Assembly: GCF_003025555.1 (NCBI RefSeq)
Contig: NZ_PYMH01000017.1
Coordinates: forward strand, 37,662 to 101,661
Reading direction: 5' to 3'
Source: Photobacterium lutimaris
GTDB lineage: Bacteria; Pseudomonadota; Gammaproteobacteria; Enterobacterales; Vibrionaceae
Length of the DNA: 64,000 nucleotides
Both the position numbers and the translations under genes were made by a program. Each line of letters opens with the position of its first letter. The stretch's first letter is position 1. The notes beneath the pieces were generated by a model. It saw only the letters and a program-made list of their open reading frames with translations, was not told the origin of the DNA and made no database searches. Below, piece after piece: positions 52,518 to 62,539 of the stretch.

Positions 52518-54528
52518 TCTTGAACATCGCCCGGATATTGGCTATGTGGGCTTGGCCCTTCTGCATCCGCTGTTCCTGGGTCATTGGTTTTTTATCAGCC
52601 TCCCATTCCAGATCATCTTGCGGCAACTCAAACAAGAACCGGCTTGGCTCAGGTTTAATTAATTCACCGAACTGGCGACGCTCCTTGCACAGGGTAAAGG
52701 TCAGCTCCTTCTGGGCGCGGGTGATCCCCACGTAGGCCAAGCGTCGCTCTTCCTCAACATTGTCTTCATCAACACTGGTTTGGTGCGGTAAGATCCCCTC
52801 TTCGCTACCCACAAGGTACACGTAAGGGAACTCCAGACCTTTCGAGGCGTGCAAGGTCATAAGCTGAACCTGATCAGCATCATCGTCATCTTCGCCCCGC
52901 TCCATCATATCGCGCAGGGTCAGGCGCTGAACCACTTCCTTGAGGGTCTTCACTTCCTGGTCGTAGTTATCACCTTCCAGGTCGGCAGTGATCCAACTAT
53001 ACAGGTCAGAGACGTTCTTCATCCGCATCTCGGCTGCTTTCGGGCTGGCCGATGTCTCATACAGCCAATCTTCGTAGTTGATATCCCGTACCAACTGGCG
53101 CACAGCCGCAACAGTATCACCGCGCTCAGCATTATCGGATAACTCGACAACCCAACGCGTGAAGCGCTGCAGGGATTCCAAACCTCGGCCCGACAAGTGC
53201 TGCTCCAGCCCCATTTCAAAGCTGGCGGCAAACAGGCTCTTGCCACGCATGTTGGCATAGGTACCGAGCTTCTCCAATGTCACCGGGCCAATTTCACGGC
53301 GCGGGGTATTGACGATGCGCAGGAAGGCATTGTCATCATCCAGATTAGTCAGCAGGCGCAGGTACGCCATGATGTCTTTGATCTCAGCCCGAGAGAAAAA
53401 CGAGGTACCACCGGAAATCTTATAGGGGATCCGGTTTTGCATCAGGGCTTTCTCGAACAGGCGCGACTGGTGGTTGCCACGGTACAGGATGGCATAGTCC
53501 TTGTACTGGGTATTATTGAGAAAGCGATGGGCAATCAACTCCCCCACCACCTTTTCCGCTTCGTGCTCTTCGTTTTTGGCGGTGATCACCTTGAGCACCT
53601 CGCCGTCGGGGATCTCCGAGAACAGGCTTTTTTCGAACACGTGCGGATTGTTGGCAATCAAAATATTCGCGGTGCGCAGGATACGGCTGGTCGAGCGATA
53701 ATTCTGCTCCAGCTTAACAACCTTCAGGCTAGGGAAGTCTTTGCTAAGCTGCACCAAATTTTCCGGCTGGGCACCACGCCAAGAATAGATCGACTGGTCA
53801 TCATCGCCAACCACGGTAAAGCGGGCACGTTCACCGACCAGCAGCTTAACGAAAATATACTGGCTGGTGTTGGTATCCTGGTATTCATCCACCAGCAGGT
53901 AGCGGATCTTGTTCTGCCAGCGCTGGCGCACTTCTTGATTATCACGCAGCAGTAGCACTGGCATCAAAATCAAGTCATCGAAATCAAGGGCGTTGTACGC
54001 CTTCATCTGCCGCTGGTACATTTCATAGCAATAGGCGAACATCTGATCGCGCTCGCTTGAGGCATGCGCCTTGGCCTGTGCCGGTGACAGCATGTCATTT
54101 TTCCAGTTGGAAATCGTCGACAACAGCTGCTTGAGTAAATCCTTGTCGCCATCAATCTGCTGCTCGGTCAATTCTTTGAGCAACGCCATCTGGTCTTGGT
54201 CATCAAACAGCGAGAAACTGGCTTTGAGCCCCAGCGCCTTGTACTCACGGCGGATGATATTGAGTCCCAGGGTATGAAACGTTGAGACCATCAGCCCCTT
54301 GGCTTCCTGCTTGCCAAGCGTCTGTCCCACCCGCTCCTTCATCTCACGGGCCGCCTTGTTGGTAAAGGTCAGCGCCGCAATGTTGCGGGCTTTGTAGTCA
54401 CATTGCTGAACCAAGTAGGCAATTTTATTGGTGATCACCCGGGTTTTACCCGAGCCAGCGCCGGCAAGGACCAAACACGGTCCAGCGACGTATTTTACCG
54501 CTTCGTTTTGCCTAGGGTTCAATTTCAT
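52513..54528 (-). CDS. rep: ATP-dependent DNA helicase Rep
   Basis: 671 residues from the ATG at 54528 (MKLNPRQNEAVKYV), which has AGGATACG upstream and fits the E. coli start; the longer frame to 54567 does not. Superfamily-1A motifs: LAGAGSGKTRVITNKIA, VDEYQDTN, GDDDQSIYSWRGA, NYRSTSRIL, TLHASKGLEFPYV and RRLAYVGITRA. Rep helps the replisome past protein obstacles and restarts forks. It shares the family with UvrD encoded at 19967-22138 but lacks the UvrD Tudor-like tail. It is transcribed alone. Confidence 0.96.
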   Translation of the reverse strand: MKLNPRQNEAVKYVAGPCLVLAGAGSGKTRVITNKIAYLVQQCDYKARNIAALTFTNKAAREMKERVGQTLGKQEAKGLMVSTFHTLGLNIIRREYKALGLKASFSLFDDQDQMALLKELTEQQIDGDKDLLKQLLSTISNWKNDMLSPAQAKAHASSERDQMFAYCYEMYQRQMKAYNALDFDDLILMPVLLLRDNQEVRQRWQNKIRYLLVDEYQDTNTSQYIFVKLLVGERARFTVVGDDDQSIYSWRGAQPENLVQLSKDFPSLKVVKLEQNYRSTSRILRTANILIANNPHVFEKSLFSEIPDGEVLKVITAKNEEHEAEKVVGELIAHRFLNNTQYKDYAILYRGNHQSRLFEKALMQNRIPYKISGGTSFFSRAEIKDIMAYLRLLTNLDDDNAFLRIVNTPRREIGPVTLEKLGTYANMRGKSLFAASFEMGLEQHLSGRGLESLQRFTRWVVELSDNAERGDTVAAVRQLVRDINYEDWLYETSASPKAAEMRMKNVSDLYSWITADLEGDNYDQEVKTLKEVVQRLTLRDMMERGEDDDDADQVQLMTLHASKGLEFPYVYLVGSEEGILPHQTSVDEDNVEEERRLAYVGITRAQKELTFTLCKERRQFGELIKPEPSRFLFELPQDDLEWEADKKPMTQEQRMQKGQAHIANIRAMFKK

Positions 54529-54640
54529 TGACGTATCCTGTGTTGATCTTCGGGCCAGCAGGCGCATTGTAGCGGGTTCACCGCCATTGTCTATTCGCCA
54601 ACCTCTTTAGCCTGCTTATCCTTACGATATAAAAAACTGC

Positions 54641-54689
54641 TTGCACATATACTCAGGCATCATAGAATAATGAATGAACATTCATTCAT
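54641..54689 (+). promoter_or_regulatory. Promoter and TetR operator of the RND efflux operon
   Basis: TTGCAC (54641-54646), a 16-bp spacer and TAGAAT (54663-54668) form a good promoter. A 20-bp palindrome, ATGAATGAACATTCATTCAT (54670-54689), begins 2 bp after the -10 element and covers the start site, an ideal place for autorepression by the TetR protein encoded 25 bp downstream. Confidence 0.82.
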
Positions 54690-54713
54690 CATTTTTATTT
54701 ACAACTGCCTTTT

Positions 54714-55280
54714 ATGAGTGACAAGAAAAAACGCATTCTCCAGGCAACGGAAACGTTACTGGCAAAACATGGCTTTCATGGGATTTCGATGCAAATGGTG
54801 GCCAAGGAGGCAGGGGTAGCTGCGGGGACGATTTATCGCTATTTCGAGGACAAAGATGATCTGTTGCAACAGCTCCATGATCATATTTTGGCCTATGTCG
54901 CGAACAAAATCAGCCACAACGTGTCAGATGACATGCCATTGCAGCATAGGTTTCGCACTATGTGGTTAAACATCTGGAATATGGCGACCCAAGAAGATGC
55001 CCCACTGATCAACCGTGGTCAGTTCGAGAACCTGCCCCGGCGCGAAAGCCATGAACAAAAATTATTAGAAAAGAAAATGTTCGCCAAGGTAAACACGTTA
55101 TTCGAAGAAGGAAAGGCTTCTGGCCTGTTCAAAAATCTGGATAACGAACTCTTGAGCGCACTGAGCCTTGAGCCAAGCGCTTGCTTGGCTCGCAAACATA
55201 TAAACGGCGTTTACAAGGTCAGCGATGAAGCACTAGAAGCTGCCATCCTAGCCTCATGGGACGCCATCATTAAACATTAA
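54714..55280 (+). CDS. TetR family repressor of the RND efflux operon
   Basis: 188 residues: an N-terminal TetR helix-turn-helix (KRILQATETLLAKHGFHGISMQMVAKEAGVAAGTIYRYFEDKDDLL, about 5-50) and a helical ligand-binding C-terminal domain. It is the first gene of a three-gene unit with a membrane-fusion protein (36 bp downstream) and an RND pump. The operator at 54670-54689 should mean autorepression with induction by a pump substrate, as in AcrR-type systems. The inducer is unknown. Confidence 0.92.
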   Translation: MSDKKKRILQATETLLAKHGFHGISMQMVAKEAGVAAGTIYRYFEDKDDLLQQLHDHILAYVANKISHNVSDDMPLQHRFRTMWLNIWNMATQEDAPLINRGQFENLPRRESHEQKLLEKKMFAKVNTLFEEGKASGLFKNLDNELLSALSLEPSACLARKHINGVYKVSDEALEAAILASWDAIIKH

Positions 55281-55315
55281 ACATTACATTAGCTAACTTC
55301 GGAGCACACCCAACA

Positions 55316-56422
55316 ATGAAAAAGTGGATAGTGATGCTACTGATCGCATTGCTGCTATTTGGCAGCGTGATTGGTTTCAATCTCTTCAAACAACAAAAAA
55401 TCGCCGAATATATGGCCAACATGCCTGAACCGGAATTTCCGGTCACGGTGACCACCGCCAATCCGGGCAATTGGGTTCCAGCCATCGAAGCCATCGGCTT
55501 TATCGAACCAAATCAGGGTGTCACCATTACCACCGAAGTGGCAGGCGTGATCAAAACCCTCGACTTTGAGTCCGGTGCCGCCGTCAAAGCAGAGCAACAA
55601 CTCCTGGCGCTTGACTCCGATGTCGAGGCTGCCAACCTAAAAAGTACCCAAGCTCGCCTTCCAGCAGCCAAGGCCAAGTATGAGCGCTACCGTGGCCTAT
55701 TCAAGAAAGGGTCGATTTCCAAAGAAGCCTATGATGATGCCGAAGCGTCGTACTTTTCATTGGCTGCCGATATCGAAAGCCTAAAAGCGACGATTGAACG
55801 CCGCACCATCAAGGCACCGTTTGACGGTGTGGTCGGTCTGCGTAATGTGTTCCTCGGTGAATACATCCAGCCGGGTGACGATGTGGTACGCCTTGAAGAT
55901 ACCTCTCTGATGAAACTGCGCTTTACGGTACCCCAGACTGATATCTCAGATATTCACTTGGGTCAGGAGGTTGAGATCGTTGTTGACGCCTATCCGGAAA
56001 CGCCATTTAGCGGCAATATCAGCGCGATTGAGCCTGCGGTGAACTACCAGAGCGGTTTGGTACAGATCCAGGCTGATATTCCGAACAACGAAGGTCAGCT
56101 TCGTAGCGGTATGTTTGCCCGTGCCCACATCATTCTGCCGACACAGGAAGATCAGATCATCCTGCCACAGTCGGCGATCACCTATACCCTGTATGGCGAT
56201 AATGTCTACCTGGCCGGTGAAGATGAAAACGGAGTCCTCCGGGTTACCCAGTCCGTCATCAAAGTCGGTGAGCGCAAAGGTAACAGCGTCCACATCCTAG
56301 AGGGTGTGAAAACGGGAGATACCGTCGTGACTTCCGGTCAAGTACGCCTGAGTAACCATGCCAAAGTACGCGTGGTAGAAAGCAACTCGCTGGAAGCCCC
56401 AGCTAAAACCCCAATGCTGTGA
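55316..56422 (+). CDS. RND efflux periplasmic adaptor (membrane fusion protein)
   Basis: 368 residues of the HlyD/AcrA type: N-terminal membrane anchor (MKKWIVMLLIALLLFGSVIG) with no lipobox, lipoyl-half domains (GVIKTLDFESGAAVKAEQ and RRTIKAPFDGVVGLRNVFLGEYI), a short alpha-hairpin (about 95-165) and a beta-barrel. The short hairpin is shared by MexH-like adaptors. It joins the inner-membrane pump to an outer-membrane channel, but none is encoded here, so a TolC-like protein elsewhere must serve. The stop is 12 bp before the pump gene. Confidence 0.93.
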   Translation: MKKWIVMLLIALLLFGSVIGFNLFKQQKIAEYMANMPEPEFPVTVTTANPGNWVPAIEAIGFIEPNQGVTITTEVAGVIKTLDFESGAAVKAEQQLLALDSDVEAANLKSTQARLPAAKAKYERYRGLFKKGSISKEAYDDAEASYFSLAADIESLKATIERRTIKAPFDGVVGLRNVFLGEYIQPGDDVVRLEDTSLMKLRFTVPQTDISDIHLGQEVEIVVDAYPETPFSGNISAIEPAVNYQSGLVQIQADIPNNEGQLRSGMFARAHIILPTQEDQIILPQSAITYTLYGDNVYLAGEDENGVLRVTQSVIKVGERKGNSVHILEGVKTGDTVVTSGQVRLSNHAKVRVVESNSLEAPAKTPML

Positions 56423-56434
56423 TCCGGAGGAGCC

Positions 56435-59400
56435 ATGCGCTTTACAGATGTTTTTATTAAACGTCCTGTGTTAGCGGTATCGATCAGCTTTTTGATCGCC
56501 CTTCTTGGCCTGCAGGCAATCTTCAAAATGCAGGTCAGGGAATACCCTGACATGACCAATACCGTAGTGACGGTGACCACCAGCTACTACGGCGCCAGTG
56601 CCGATCTGATCCAGGGCTTTATTACCCAGCCATTGGAACAGGCCATCGCACAGGCTGACAATATCGACTTCATGACCTCGTCATCGGTGCTCGGTTCATC
56701 GACCATCACGGTCACCATGAAGCTCAACACCGATCCGAATGCGGCCCTGGCAGATATCCTTGCCAAGACTAACTCGGTTCGCTCGCAGCTACCCAAAGAA
56801 GCCGAAGACCCAACCGTGACCATGTCGACAGGATCGACAACAGCGGTCATGTATATCGGCTTTACCAGTGATGAGTTGGTTTCTAGCCAGATCACCGATT
56901 ACCTGGAGCGAGTGATCAACCCGCAGCTGTTCACGGTCAACGGTGTCTCCAAGGTCGACCTGTACGGCGGGATGAAATATGCCCTGCGCGTGTGGTTGGA
57001 TCCGGCCAAGATGGCGGCCTATAACCTGACAGCGTCGGACGTAATGAGCGTACTGAACGCCAACAACTACCAGTCGGCCACCGGTCAGGCGACGGGCGAG
57101 TTCGTGCTGTACAACGGTACGGCTGATACCCAGGTGAGCAATACCGATGATCTGGAAAAGCTGGTCGTATCCACCAAGGAAGGCCAGGTGATCCGCCTCG
57201 GTGATATCGCCAAGGTAACCCTGGAGAAGAGCCACGATGTCTATCGTGCATCTGCCAACGGTGAAGAGGCCGTTGTCGCGGCGATCAACGCCGCGCCTAG
57301 TGCCAACCCGATCAACATTGCCGCTGATGTCTATGAGCTGTTGCCAGAACTAGAGCGCAACATGCCAAGCAACATCTCGATGAACATCATGTATGACTCG
57401 ACCATTGCGATTAACGAGTCTATCAATGAAGTTATCAAGACCATTGCCGAAGCAGCATTGATCGTACTGGTGGTGATCACCTTGTTCCTCGGCTCGTTCC
57501 GTGCCGTTATTATTCCGATTGTCACCATTCCGCTCTCCTTGATTGGCGTTGCCATGGTGATGCAGGCCTTCGGTTTCTCATGGAACCTGATGACCCTGCT
57601 GGCAATGGTACTGGCTATCGGCCTCGTGGTTGATGATGCCATCGTGGTACTGGAAAACGTCGACCGTCATATCAAGGAAGGGGAGTCGCCGTTCCGAGCA
57701 GCGATTATCGGTACCCGTGAAATCGCCGTTCCGGTTATTGCCATGACCCTGACACTGGGTGCGGTGTATGCGCCTATTGCAATGATGGGTGGGATCACCG
57801 GTTCACTGTTCAAGGAATTTGCCCTGACCCTGGCTGGTGCAGTATTCGTCTCGGGGATCATCGCCCTGACACTTTCACCGATGATGTGTTCGAAAATGCT
57901 GAAGGCCAACGAAAAGCCAAGCAAATTCGAAACCACGGTGCACCATTTCCTTGATCGCATGACCAACCGCTACGAGAAAATGCTTGGCGGGATCATGACA
58001 ATGCGCCCTGTGGTCATAGTGTTCGCACTGCTGGTATTCGGTGTTATGCCTGTGCTGTTCAAGTTCATCCCGAGTGAACTGGCCCCATCGGAAGATAAAG
58101 GCGTACTGGTTATGATGGGCACCGCACCATCAAATGCCAACCTCGATTATATCGAGAACACCATGGGCGAAGTGAACCGTATGCTGGTCGAACAGCCAGA
58201 AGTAGCCTTTGCCCAAGTTTTCTCAGGGGTACCGAACTCCAACCAGGCCTTTGGTATTGCCTCGATGGTACCGTGGAGCGAACGTGAAGCGAGCCAGGCT
58301 GAAGTGGTCAAGCGAGTGACGGACTTGGTGAAGGACGTACCGGAAATGGCCGTCACGGCATTCCAGATGCCTGAGCTACCCGGCGCGGGCTCTGGCTTGC
58401 CAATCCAGTTCGTGCTCACTACACCGAACAGCTTCGAGAGCCTATTCCAGATCAGTAGTGATATTTTGGGTAAGGTGAAAAGCAACCCAATGTTTGTCTA
58501 CTCGGATCTCGATCTGAACTACGACTCGGCAACGATGAAGATCAAGATCGACAAGGACAAAGCCGGTGCCTATGGTGTAACGATGCAGGATATCGGTATC
58601 ACCCTGAGTACCATGATGGCCGATGGTTATGTCAACCGTATCGACCTCAACGGCCGCTCTTACGAGGTGATCCCGCAGGTGGAGCGTAAGTACCGCCTCA
58701 ACCCTGAGTCACTTAAGGGCTACTATGTCCGCGCCGCTGACGGCAATGCGATTCCACTGGGGAGCCTGGTGACGATTGACGTTGTGTCTGAACCGCGTTC
58801 ACTGCCGCACTTCAACCAGCTGAACTCAGCCACCGTCGGCGCAGTTCCTGCACCGGGTGTCGCGATGGGTGATGCAATCAACTGGTTCCAGAACGAAGCT
58901 GCCAGTACCCTACCTGCAGGTTACCAGTATGACTTCATGGGTGAGGCCCGTCAGTTCGTGACCGAAGGTAATGCGCTGTACACCACCTTTGCCTTGGCAT
59001 TGGCGATCATCTTCCTGGTTCTGGCGATCCAGTTTGAATCGCTGCGCGACCCACTGGTTATCATGGTGTCGGTACCGCTGGCAATCTGTGGTGCCCTGAT
59101 CGCCTTGGCGTGGGGTGCCGCCTCGATGAATATCTACTCGCAGGTCGGTCTCATCACCCTGATTGGGCTTATCACCAAACACGGTATCTTGATTTGTGAG
59201 GTTGCCAAAGAAGAGCAACTGCACCACAAGAAAGACCGAACGGCAGCAGTAATGGAAGCGGCGAAAATTCGTCTGCGTCCAATTCTGATGACCACGGCTG
59301 CAATGATAGCCGGCCTGATCCCGCTACTGTACGCTACCGGTGCCGGTGCGGCTCAGCGCTTCAGTATCGGTATTGTTATCGTTGCCGGCCTGGCTATCGG

Positions 59401-59554
59401 TACGGTATTCACCTTGTTTGTACTGCCGGTGATTTATTCTTACCTTGCGAGCATTCATAAACCGCTGCCGGTCTTTGTCGAGGACAAAGACTTGGAAAAG
59501 CTTAAGCGTGCTGATGAAGCACGCAACGCTCTGAAAGAAGCGCACGATTGCTAG
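56435..59554 (+). CDS. RND multidrug efflux permease (HAE1 family)
   Basis: 1039 residues with 12 transmembrane helices and two large periplasmic loops. The proton-relay pair of aspartates lies in helix 4 (AIGLVVDDAIVVLENVDRH, near residue 400). RND signatures are FIKRPVLAVSISFLIALLGLQAI at the N-terminus and SIGIVIVAGLAIGTVFTLFVLPVIYSYL at the C-terminus. It pumps lipophilic drugs or toxic metabolites out by proton antiport. It resembles the MexI/VexH-type pumps more than AcrB, but this is a judgement by eye. It ends at a clear terminator. Confidence 0.95.
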   Translation: MRFTDVFIKRPVLAVSISFLIALLGLQAIFKMQVREYPDMTNTVVTVTTSYYGASADLIQGFITQPLEQAIAQADNIDFMTSSSVLGSSTITVTMKLNTDPNAALADILAKTNSVRSQLPKEAEDPTVTMSTGSTTAVMYIGFTSDELVSSQITDYLERVINPQLFTVNGVSKVDLYGGMKYALRVWLDPAKMAAYNLTASDVMSVLNANNYQSATGQATGEFVLYNGTADTQVSNTDDLEKLVVSTKEGQVIRLGDIAKVTLEKSHDVYRASANGEEAVVAAINAAPSANPINIAADVYELLPELERNMPSNISMNIMYDSTIAINESINEVIKTIAEAALIVLVVITLFLGSFRAVIIPIVTIPLSLIGVAMVMQAFGFSWNLMTLLAMVLAIGLVVDDAIVVLENVDRHIKEGESPFRAAIIGTREIAVPVIAMTLTLGAVYAPIAMMGGITGSLFKEFALTLAGAVFVSGIIALTLSPMMCSKMLKANEKPSKFETTVHHFLDRMTNRYEKMLGGIMTMRPVVIVFALLVFGVMPVLFKFIPSELAPSEDKGVLVMMGTAPSNANLDYIENTMGEVNRMLVEQPEVAFAQVFSGVPNSNQAFGIASMVPWSEREASQAEVVKRVTDLVKDVPEMAVTAFQMPELPGAGSGLPIQFVLTTPNSFESLFQISSDILGKVKSNPMFVYSDLDLNYDSATMKIKIDKDKAGAYGVTMQDIGITLSTMMADGYVNRIDLNGRSYEVIPQVERKYRLNPESLKGYYVRAADGNAIPLGSLVTIDVVSEPRSLPHFNQLNSATVGAVPAPGVAMGDAINWFQNEAASTLPAGYQYDFMGEARQFVTEGNALYTTFALALAIIFLVLAIQFESLRDPLVIMVSVPLAICGALIALAWGAASMNIYSQVGLITLIGLITKHGILICEVAKEEQLHHKKDRTAAVMEAAKIRLRPILMTTAAMIAGLIPLLYATGAGAAQRFSIGIVIVAGLAIGTVFTLFVLPVIYSYLASIHKPLPVFVEDKDLEKLKRADEARNALKEAHDC

Positions 59555-59569
59555 TCTACACAGTGAGCA

Positions 59570-59601
59570 AAGAGGCCGTTTTACACGGCCTCTTTTATTT
59601 T
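59570..59601 (+). terminator. Terminator of the RND efflux operon
   Basis: AGAGGCCGT-tttac-ACGGCCTCT followed by TTTATTTT, 17 bp after the pump gene. Confidence 0.9.
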
Positions 59602-59683
59602 GTATCAACAGCAACGACAATCCTGTTATATTTGAATAAAATAACGACAACAGATGAAATGCCGTTACGGAGTTAACTAAGCT

Positions 59684-59953
59684 ATGTTTGATCCAAAGAA
59701 ACTTGAGCAAGTGGCCAAGCAGATCCAGGATTCCATGCCTCAGCCAGTCAAAGAGTTGGGCAACGATGTAGAACAAAAAGTGCGCCAGGTGATCCAAGCA
59801 CAGCTTGGTAAACTGGATGTTGTCAGCCGTGAAGAGTTTGATGTACAGACTCAGGTGCTACTACGTACCCGCCAAAAACTATCGGCACTTGAGCAGAAGC
59901 TCGATGAGCTAGAAGGCCGTTTGGCACCAAAGGCAGATACAGAACAAGAGTAA
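59684..59953 (+). CDS. ubiK: Ubiquinone biosynthesis accessory factor UbiK
   Basis: 89 residues: an amphipathic N-terminal helix (MFDPKKLEQVAKQIQDSMPQ) and a C-terminal coiled coil (REEFDVQTQVLLRTRQKLSALEQKLDELEGRL). This is UbiK (YqiC), which helps UbiJ assemble the aerobic ubiquinone synthesis complex and binds lipids. GGAG lies 11 nt upstream of the ATG. It is monocistronic, flanked by terminators on both sides. Confidence 0.93.
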   Translation: MFDPKKLEQVAKQIQDSMPQPVKELGNDVEQKVRQVIQAQLGKLDVVSREEFDVQTQVLLRTRQKLSALEQKLDELEGRLAPKADTEQE

Positions 59954-59971
59954 TCTTGCGACATTGCCAAC

Positions 59972-60001
59972 AAAAAGCCCGGATATTGTCCGGGCTTTTT
60001 T
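59972..60001. terminator. Bidirectional terminator between ubiK and ilvC
   Basis: AAAAAGCCCGGA-tattg-TCCGGGCTTTTT; A5 and T6 flanks serve both directions. Confidence 0.93.
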
Positions 60002-60023
60002 ATGCTTGGCTTGCAGGGGGAAA

Positions 60024-61508
60024 TTAACCGCCTACAGCAATGCGCTTCATGTCAGTCATGTAGCCACGCAATTCTTCACCGATATATTCAACCGGGTGAT
60101 TGCGGATGGTGTCATTCACCGTAATAAGCGTTGCATTATCAACCTGGTTAGAGGTCTCACCTAGGCCCTTGCCGATAACATCCGTGCCTACAGATGGCAT
60201 GAACTTCTCACGCAATAGAGGCGTGGCAACATTGGCAAACAGGTAATTACCGTATTCAGCCGTATCAGAGATAACCACGTTCATCTCGTATAGGCGCTTA
60301 CGGGCAATAGTGTTAGCAATCAGTGGCAACTCGTGCAGTGACTCATAGTAAGCCGACTCCTCGATAATGCCGGAAGCCGTCATTGCTTCGAACGCTAGTT
60401 CAACACCAGCACGTACCATTGCCACCATCAAGATGCCGTTATCGAAATACTCTTGTTCTGAGATCTCAATATCACTATCTGGGTAGTTCTCAAATGCGGT
60501 TTCTGCTGTCTCACCACGCCAACCCAATAGGTTCACATCGTCGTTGGCCCAGTCAGCCATCATAGTGCTAGAGAAGTGGCCAGTAATAATGTCGTCCATA
60601 TGCTTGTTGTAAAGCGGACGCATGAGATCTTTCAGCTCTTCTGATAGCTCAAAGGCTTTCACTTTCGCAGGGTTAGACAAGCGATCCATCATATGAGTGA
60701 TACCACCGAACTTCAGTGCTTCGGTAATGGTTTCCCAACCGTACTGCAGCAACTTACCGGCATAGCTCGCATCCACACCATCAGCAATCATTTTCTCGTA
60801 GCAAACAATCGAGCCAGCCTGGAGCATGCCACACAGAATAGTCTGCTCACCCATAAGATCAGATTTTACTTCAGCAACGAAAGAGGACTCCAATACGCCT
60901 GCACGGTGGCCGCCTGTTGCAGCTGCCCATGCCTTGGCAATCTCTAGGCCATCACCTTGAGGATCATTTTCTGGGTGAACCGCGATCAGTGTTGGTACAC
61001 CAAAACCACGCTTGTACTCTTCACGTACCTCAGTCCCCGGGCACTTAGGTGCCACCATGACAACCGTAATATCAGGGCGGATCTGCATACCTTCTTCAAC
61101 AATGTTGAAACCGTGGGAGTAGCCAAGTGAAGCACCTTGCTTCATCAGTGGCATCACTGTTTCAACCACATTGGTATGTTGCTTGTCCGGCGTTAGATTA
61201 ACAACCAGATCCGCTTTTGGGATCAGCGTTTCGTAGCTACCTACTTCAAAACCGTTTTCTTTCGCATTCTTATAGGACTGACGCTGCTCGTCGATAGCAG
61301 CCTGGCGAAGGGCATAAGCCACATCCAGGCCAGAGTCACGCATGTTTAGACCCTGGTTTAGGCCCTGAGCGCCACAACCGACGATAACGACTTTCTTACC
61401 CTTGAGGTAATCAGCCTCGTTGGCAAATTCGTTGCGATCCATGAATCGACAACGACCTAGTTGATCTAATTGCTGGCGAAGATTAAGGGTGTTGAAATAA
61501 TTAGCCAT
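60024..61508 (-). CDS. ilvC: Ketol-acid reductoisomerase (class II)
   Basis: 494 residues (E. coli 491) from the ATG at 61508; the open frame to 61607 runs into the ilvY control region. NADPH-binding motif VVIVGCGAQGLNQGLNMRDSG is followed by the class II double knotted domain with metal-binding residues (GITHMMDRLSNPAKVKAFEL and the second repeat). It makes dihydroxy acids for valine and isoleucine synthesis. It is divergent from ilvY, and IlvY-like operator sequences lie between them. Confidence 0.97.
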   Translation of the reverse strand: MANYFNTLNLRQQLDQLGRCRFMDRNEFANEADYLKGKKVVIVGCGAQGLNQGLNMRDSGLDVAYALRQAAIDEQRQSYKNAKENGFEVGSYETLIPKADLVVNLTPDKQHTNVVETVMPLMKQGASLGYSHGFNIVEEGMQIRPDITVVMVAPKCPGTEVREEYKRGFGVPTLIAVHPENDPQGDGLEIAKAWAAATGGHRAGVLESSFVAEVKSDLMGEQTILCGMLQAGSIVCYEKMIADGVDASYAGKLLQYGWETITEALKFGGITHMMDRLSNPAKVKAFELSEELKDLMRPLYNKHMDDIITGHFSSTMMADWANDDVNLLGWRGETAETAFENYPDSDIEISEQEYFDNGILMVAMVRAGVELAFEAMTASGIIEESAYYESLHELPLIANTIARKRLYEMNVVISDTAEYGNYLFANVATPLLREKFMPSVGTDVIGKGLGETSNQVDNATLITVNDTIRNHPVEYIGEELRGYMTDMKRIAVGG

Positions 61509-61585
61509 AACAGCAAACTCCGTGAATTCTATTCCTTGGGTCGACAATGCTTGTCGAATAATCCGATAGTAGATCACGCAGTAAA

Positions 61586-61631
61586 TTGCGCAAAGTGATA
61601 TATTCACAATAAGTCATTGCAAAAAGTGCAA
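61586..61631. promoter_or_regulatory. Probable IlvY operators between ilvC and ilvY
   Basis: Two related palindromes in the 131-bp divergent region: TTGCGCAA (61586-61593) and TTGCAAAAAGTGCAA (61617-61631). Tandem TTGC/GCAA sites are what is expected of a LysR-type regulator that controls ilvC and itself. The second site lies just before the ilvY start codon. Confidence 0.65.
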
Positions 61632-61639
61632 CATGGAAG

Positions 61640-62518
61640 ATGAACATAAAAACCTTGCAGTTATTCCTTCACCTGTGCGAGTCAAAGAGCTTTAGCCAGA
61701 CCGCTCAGGCTATGCATATCAGCCCATCCGCCCTCAGCCGGATTATCCAACGCCTCGAAGAAGACTTAAGCCAAAGTCTGTTCGTCCGTGACAATCGAAG
61801 TGTCGAACTCACCTCTGCTGGCCAAACCTTATTGCCGACAGCGGCACTCATTGTCTCTAACTGGCAGGAAGTCAAAGCTGAACTTGCTGATCACCACCAT
61901 AAGCTGCAAGGTAAGCTCAAGCTATTTTGCTCCGTCACCGCCAGCTATAGTCACCTGCCCGATATTCTTAACCGTTTCCGTCAGCTCTATCCCCAGGTTG
62001 AAATCCAGCTGCTTACCGGCGATCCCGCCCAAGCGATCGATAAAGTACAGCAAGATGAAGCTGATATCGCCATTGCAGCCAAACCCGAGACCTTGCCTGG
62101 GAAAATGACCTATATCGAACTCGACAATGTCTCGATGTCGGTCATCGCCCCTTTTCTTCCACCACCGAGCCTGCAAAAAGCATTGGCAGAACCACCGAAC
62201 TGGGCCAGTCTGCCATTTATCCTACCGGAGTCGGGCACAGCGAGGGATAAGGCCGATAGATGGCTAAAAAGCAAAAAGATAAAGCCTAATATTTATGCTC
62301 AAGTCGGTGGTCACGAAGCCATTGTCAGTATGGTTGCCCTGGGCTGTGGAGTAGGTATAGCTCCTGATGTGGTGATTGAGAACAGCCCGGTAGGTAATAA
62401 AGTCAAACGGCTAGAAAAAGAAAAAGTACAACCAATGCATTTGGGTCTGTGCTGTAAACAAAGCAGGCAGAATGAGCCGTTACTCTATGCGCTACTGAAT
62501 CTTTTTGGCTGTAATTAA
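61640..62518 (+). CDS. ilvY: LysR family activator IlvY
   Basis: 292 residues: LysR winged helix-turn-helix (MNIKTLQLFLHLCESKSFSQTAQAMHISPSALSRIIQRLEEDL, 1-45) and a two-lobed inducer-binding domain. Divergent from ilvC, which it activates on binding acetolactate or acetohydroxybutyrate in E. coli. GGAAG precedes the start. The frame ends 21 bp before the next plus-strand gene, so the two may be co-transcribed. Confidence 0.95.
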   Translation: MNIKTLQLFLHLCESKSFSQTAQAMHISPSALSRIIQRLEEDLSQSLFVRDNRSVELTSAGQTLLPTAALIVSNWQEVKAELADHHHKLQGKLKLFCSVTASYSHLPDILNRFRQLYPQVEIQLLTGDPAQAIDKVQQDEADIAIAAKPETLPGKMTYIELDNVSMSVIAPFLPPPSLQKALAEPPNWASLPFILPESGTARDKADRWLKSKKIKPNIYAQVGGHEAIVSMVALGCGVGIAPDVVIENSPVGNKVKRLEKEKVQPMHLGLCCKQSRQNEPLLYALLNLFGCN

Positions 62519-62539
62519 TTTATCAATGGAATAATAATA

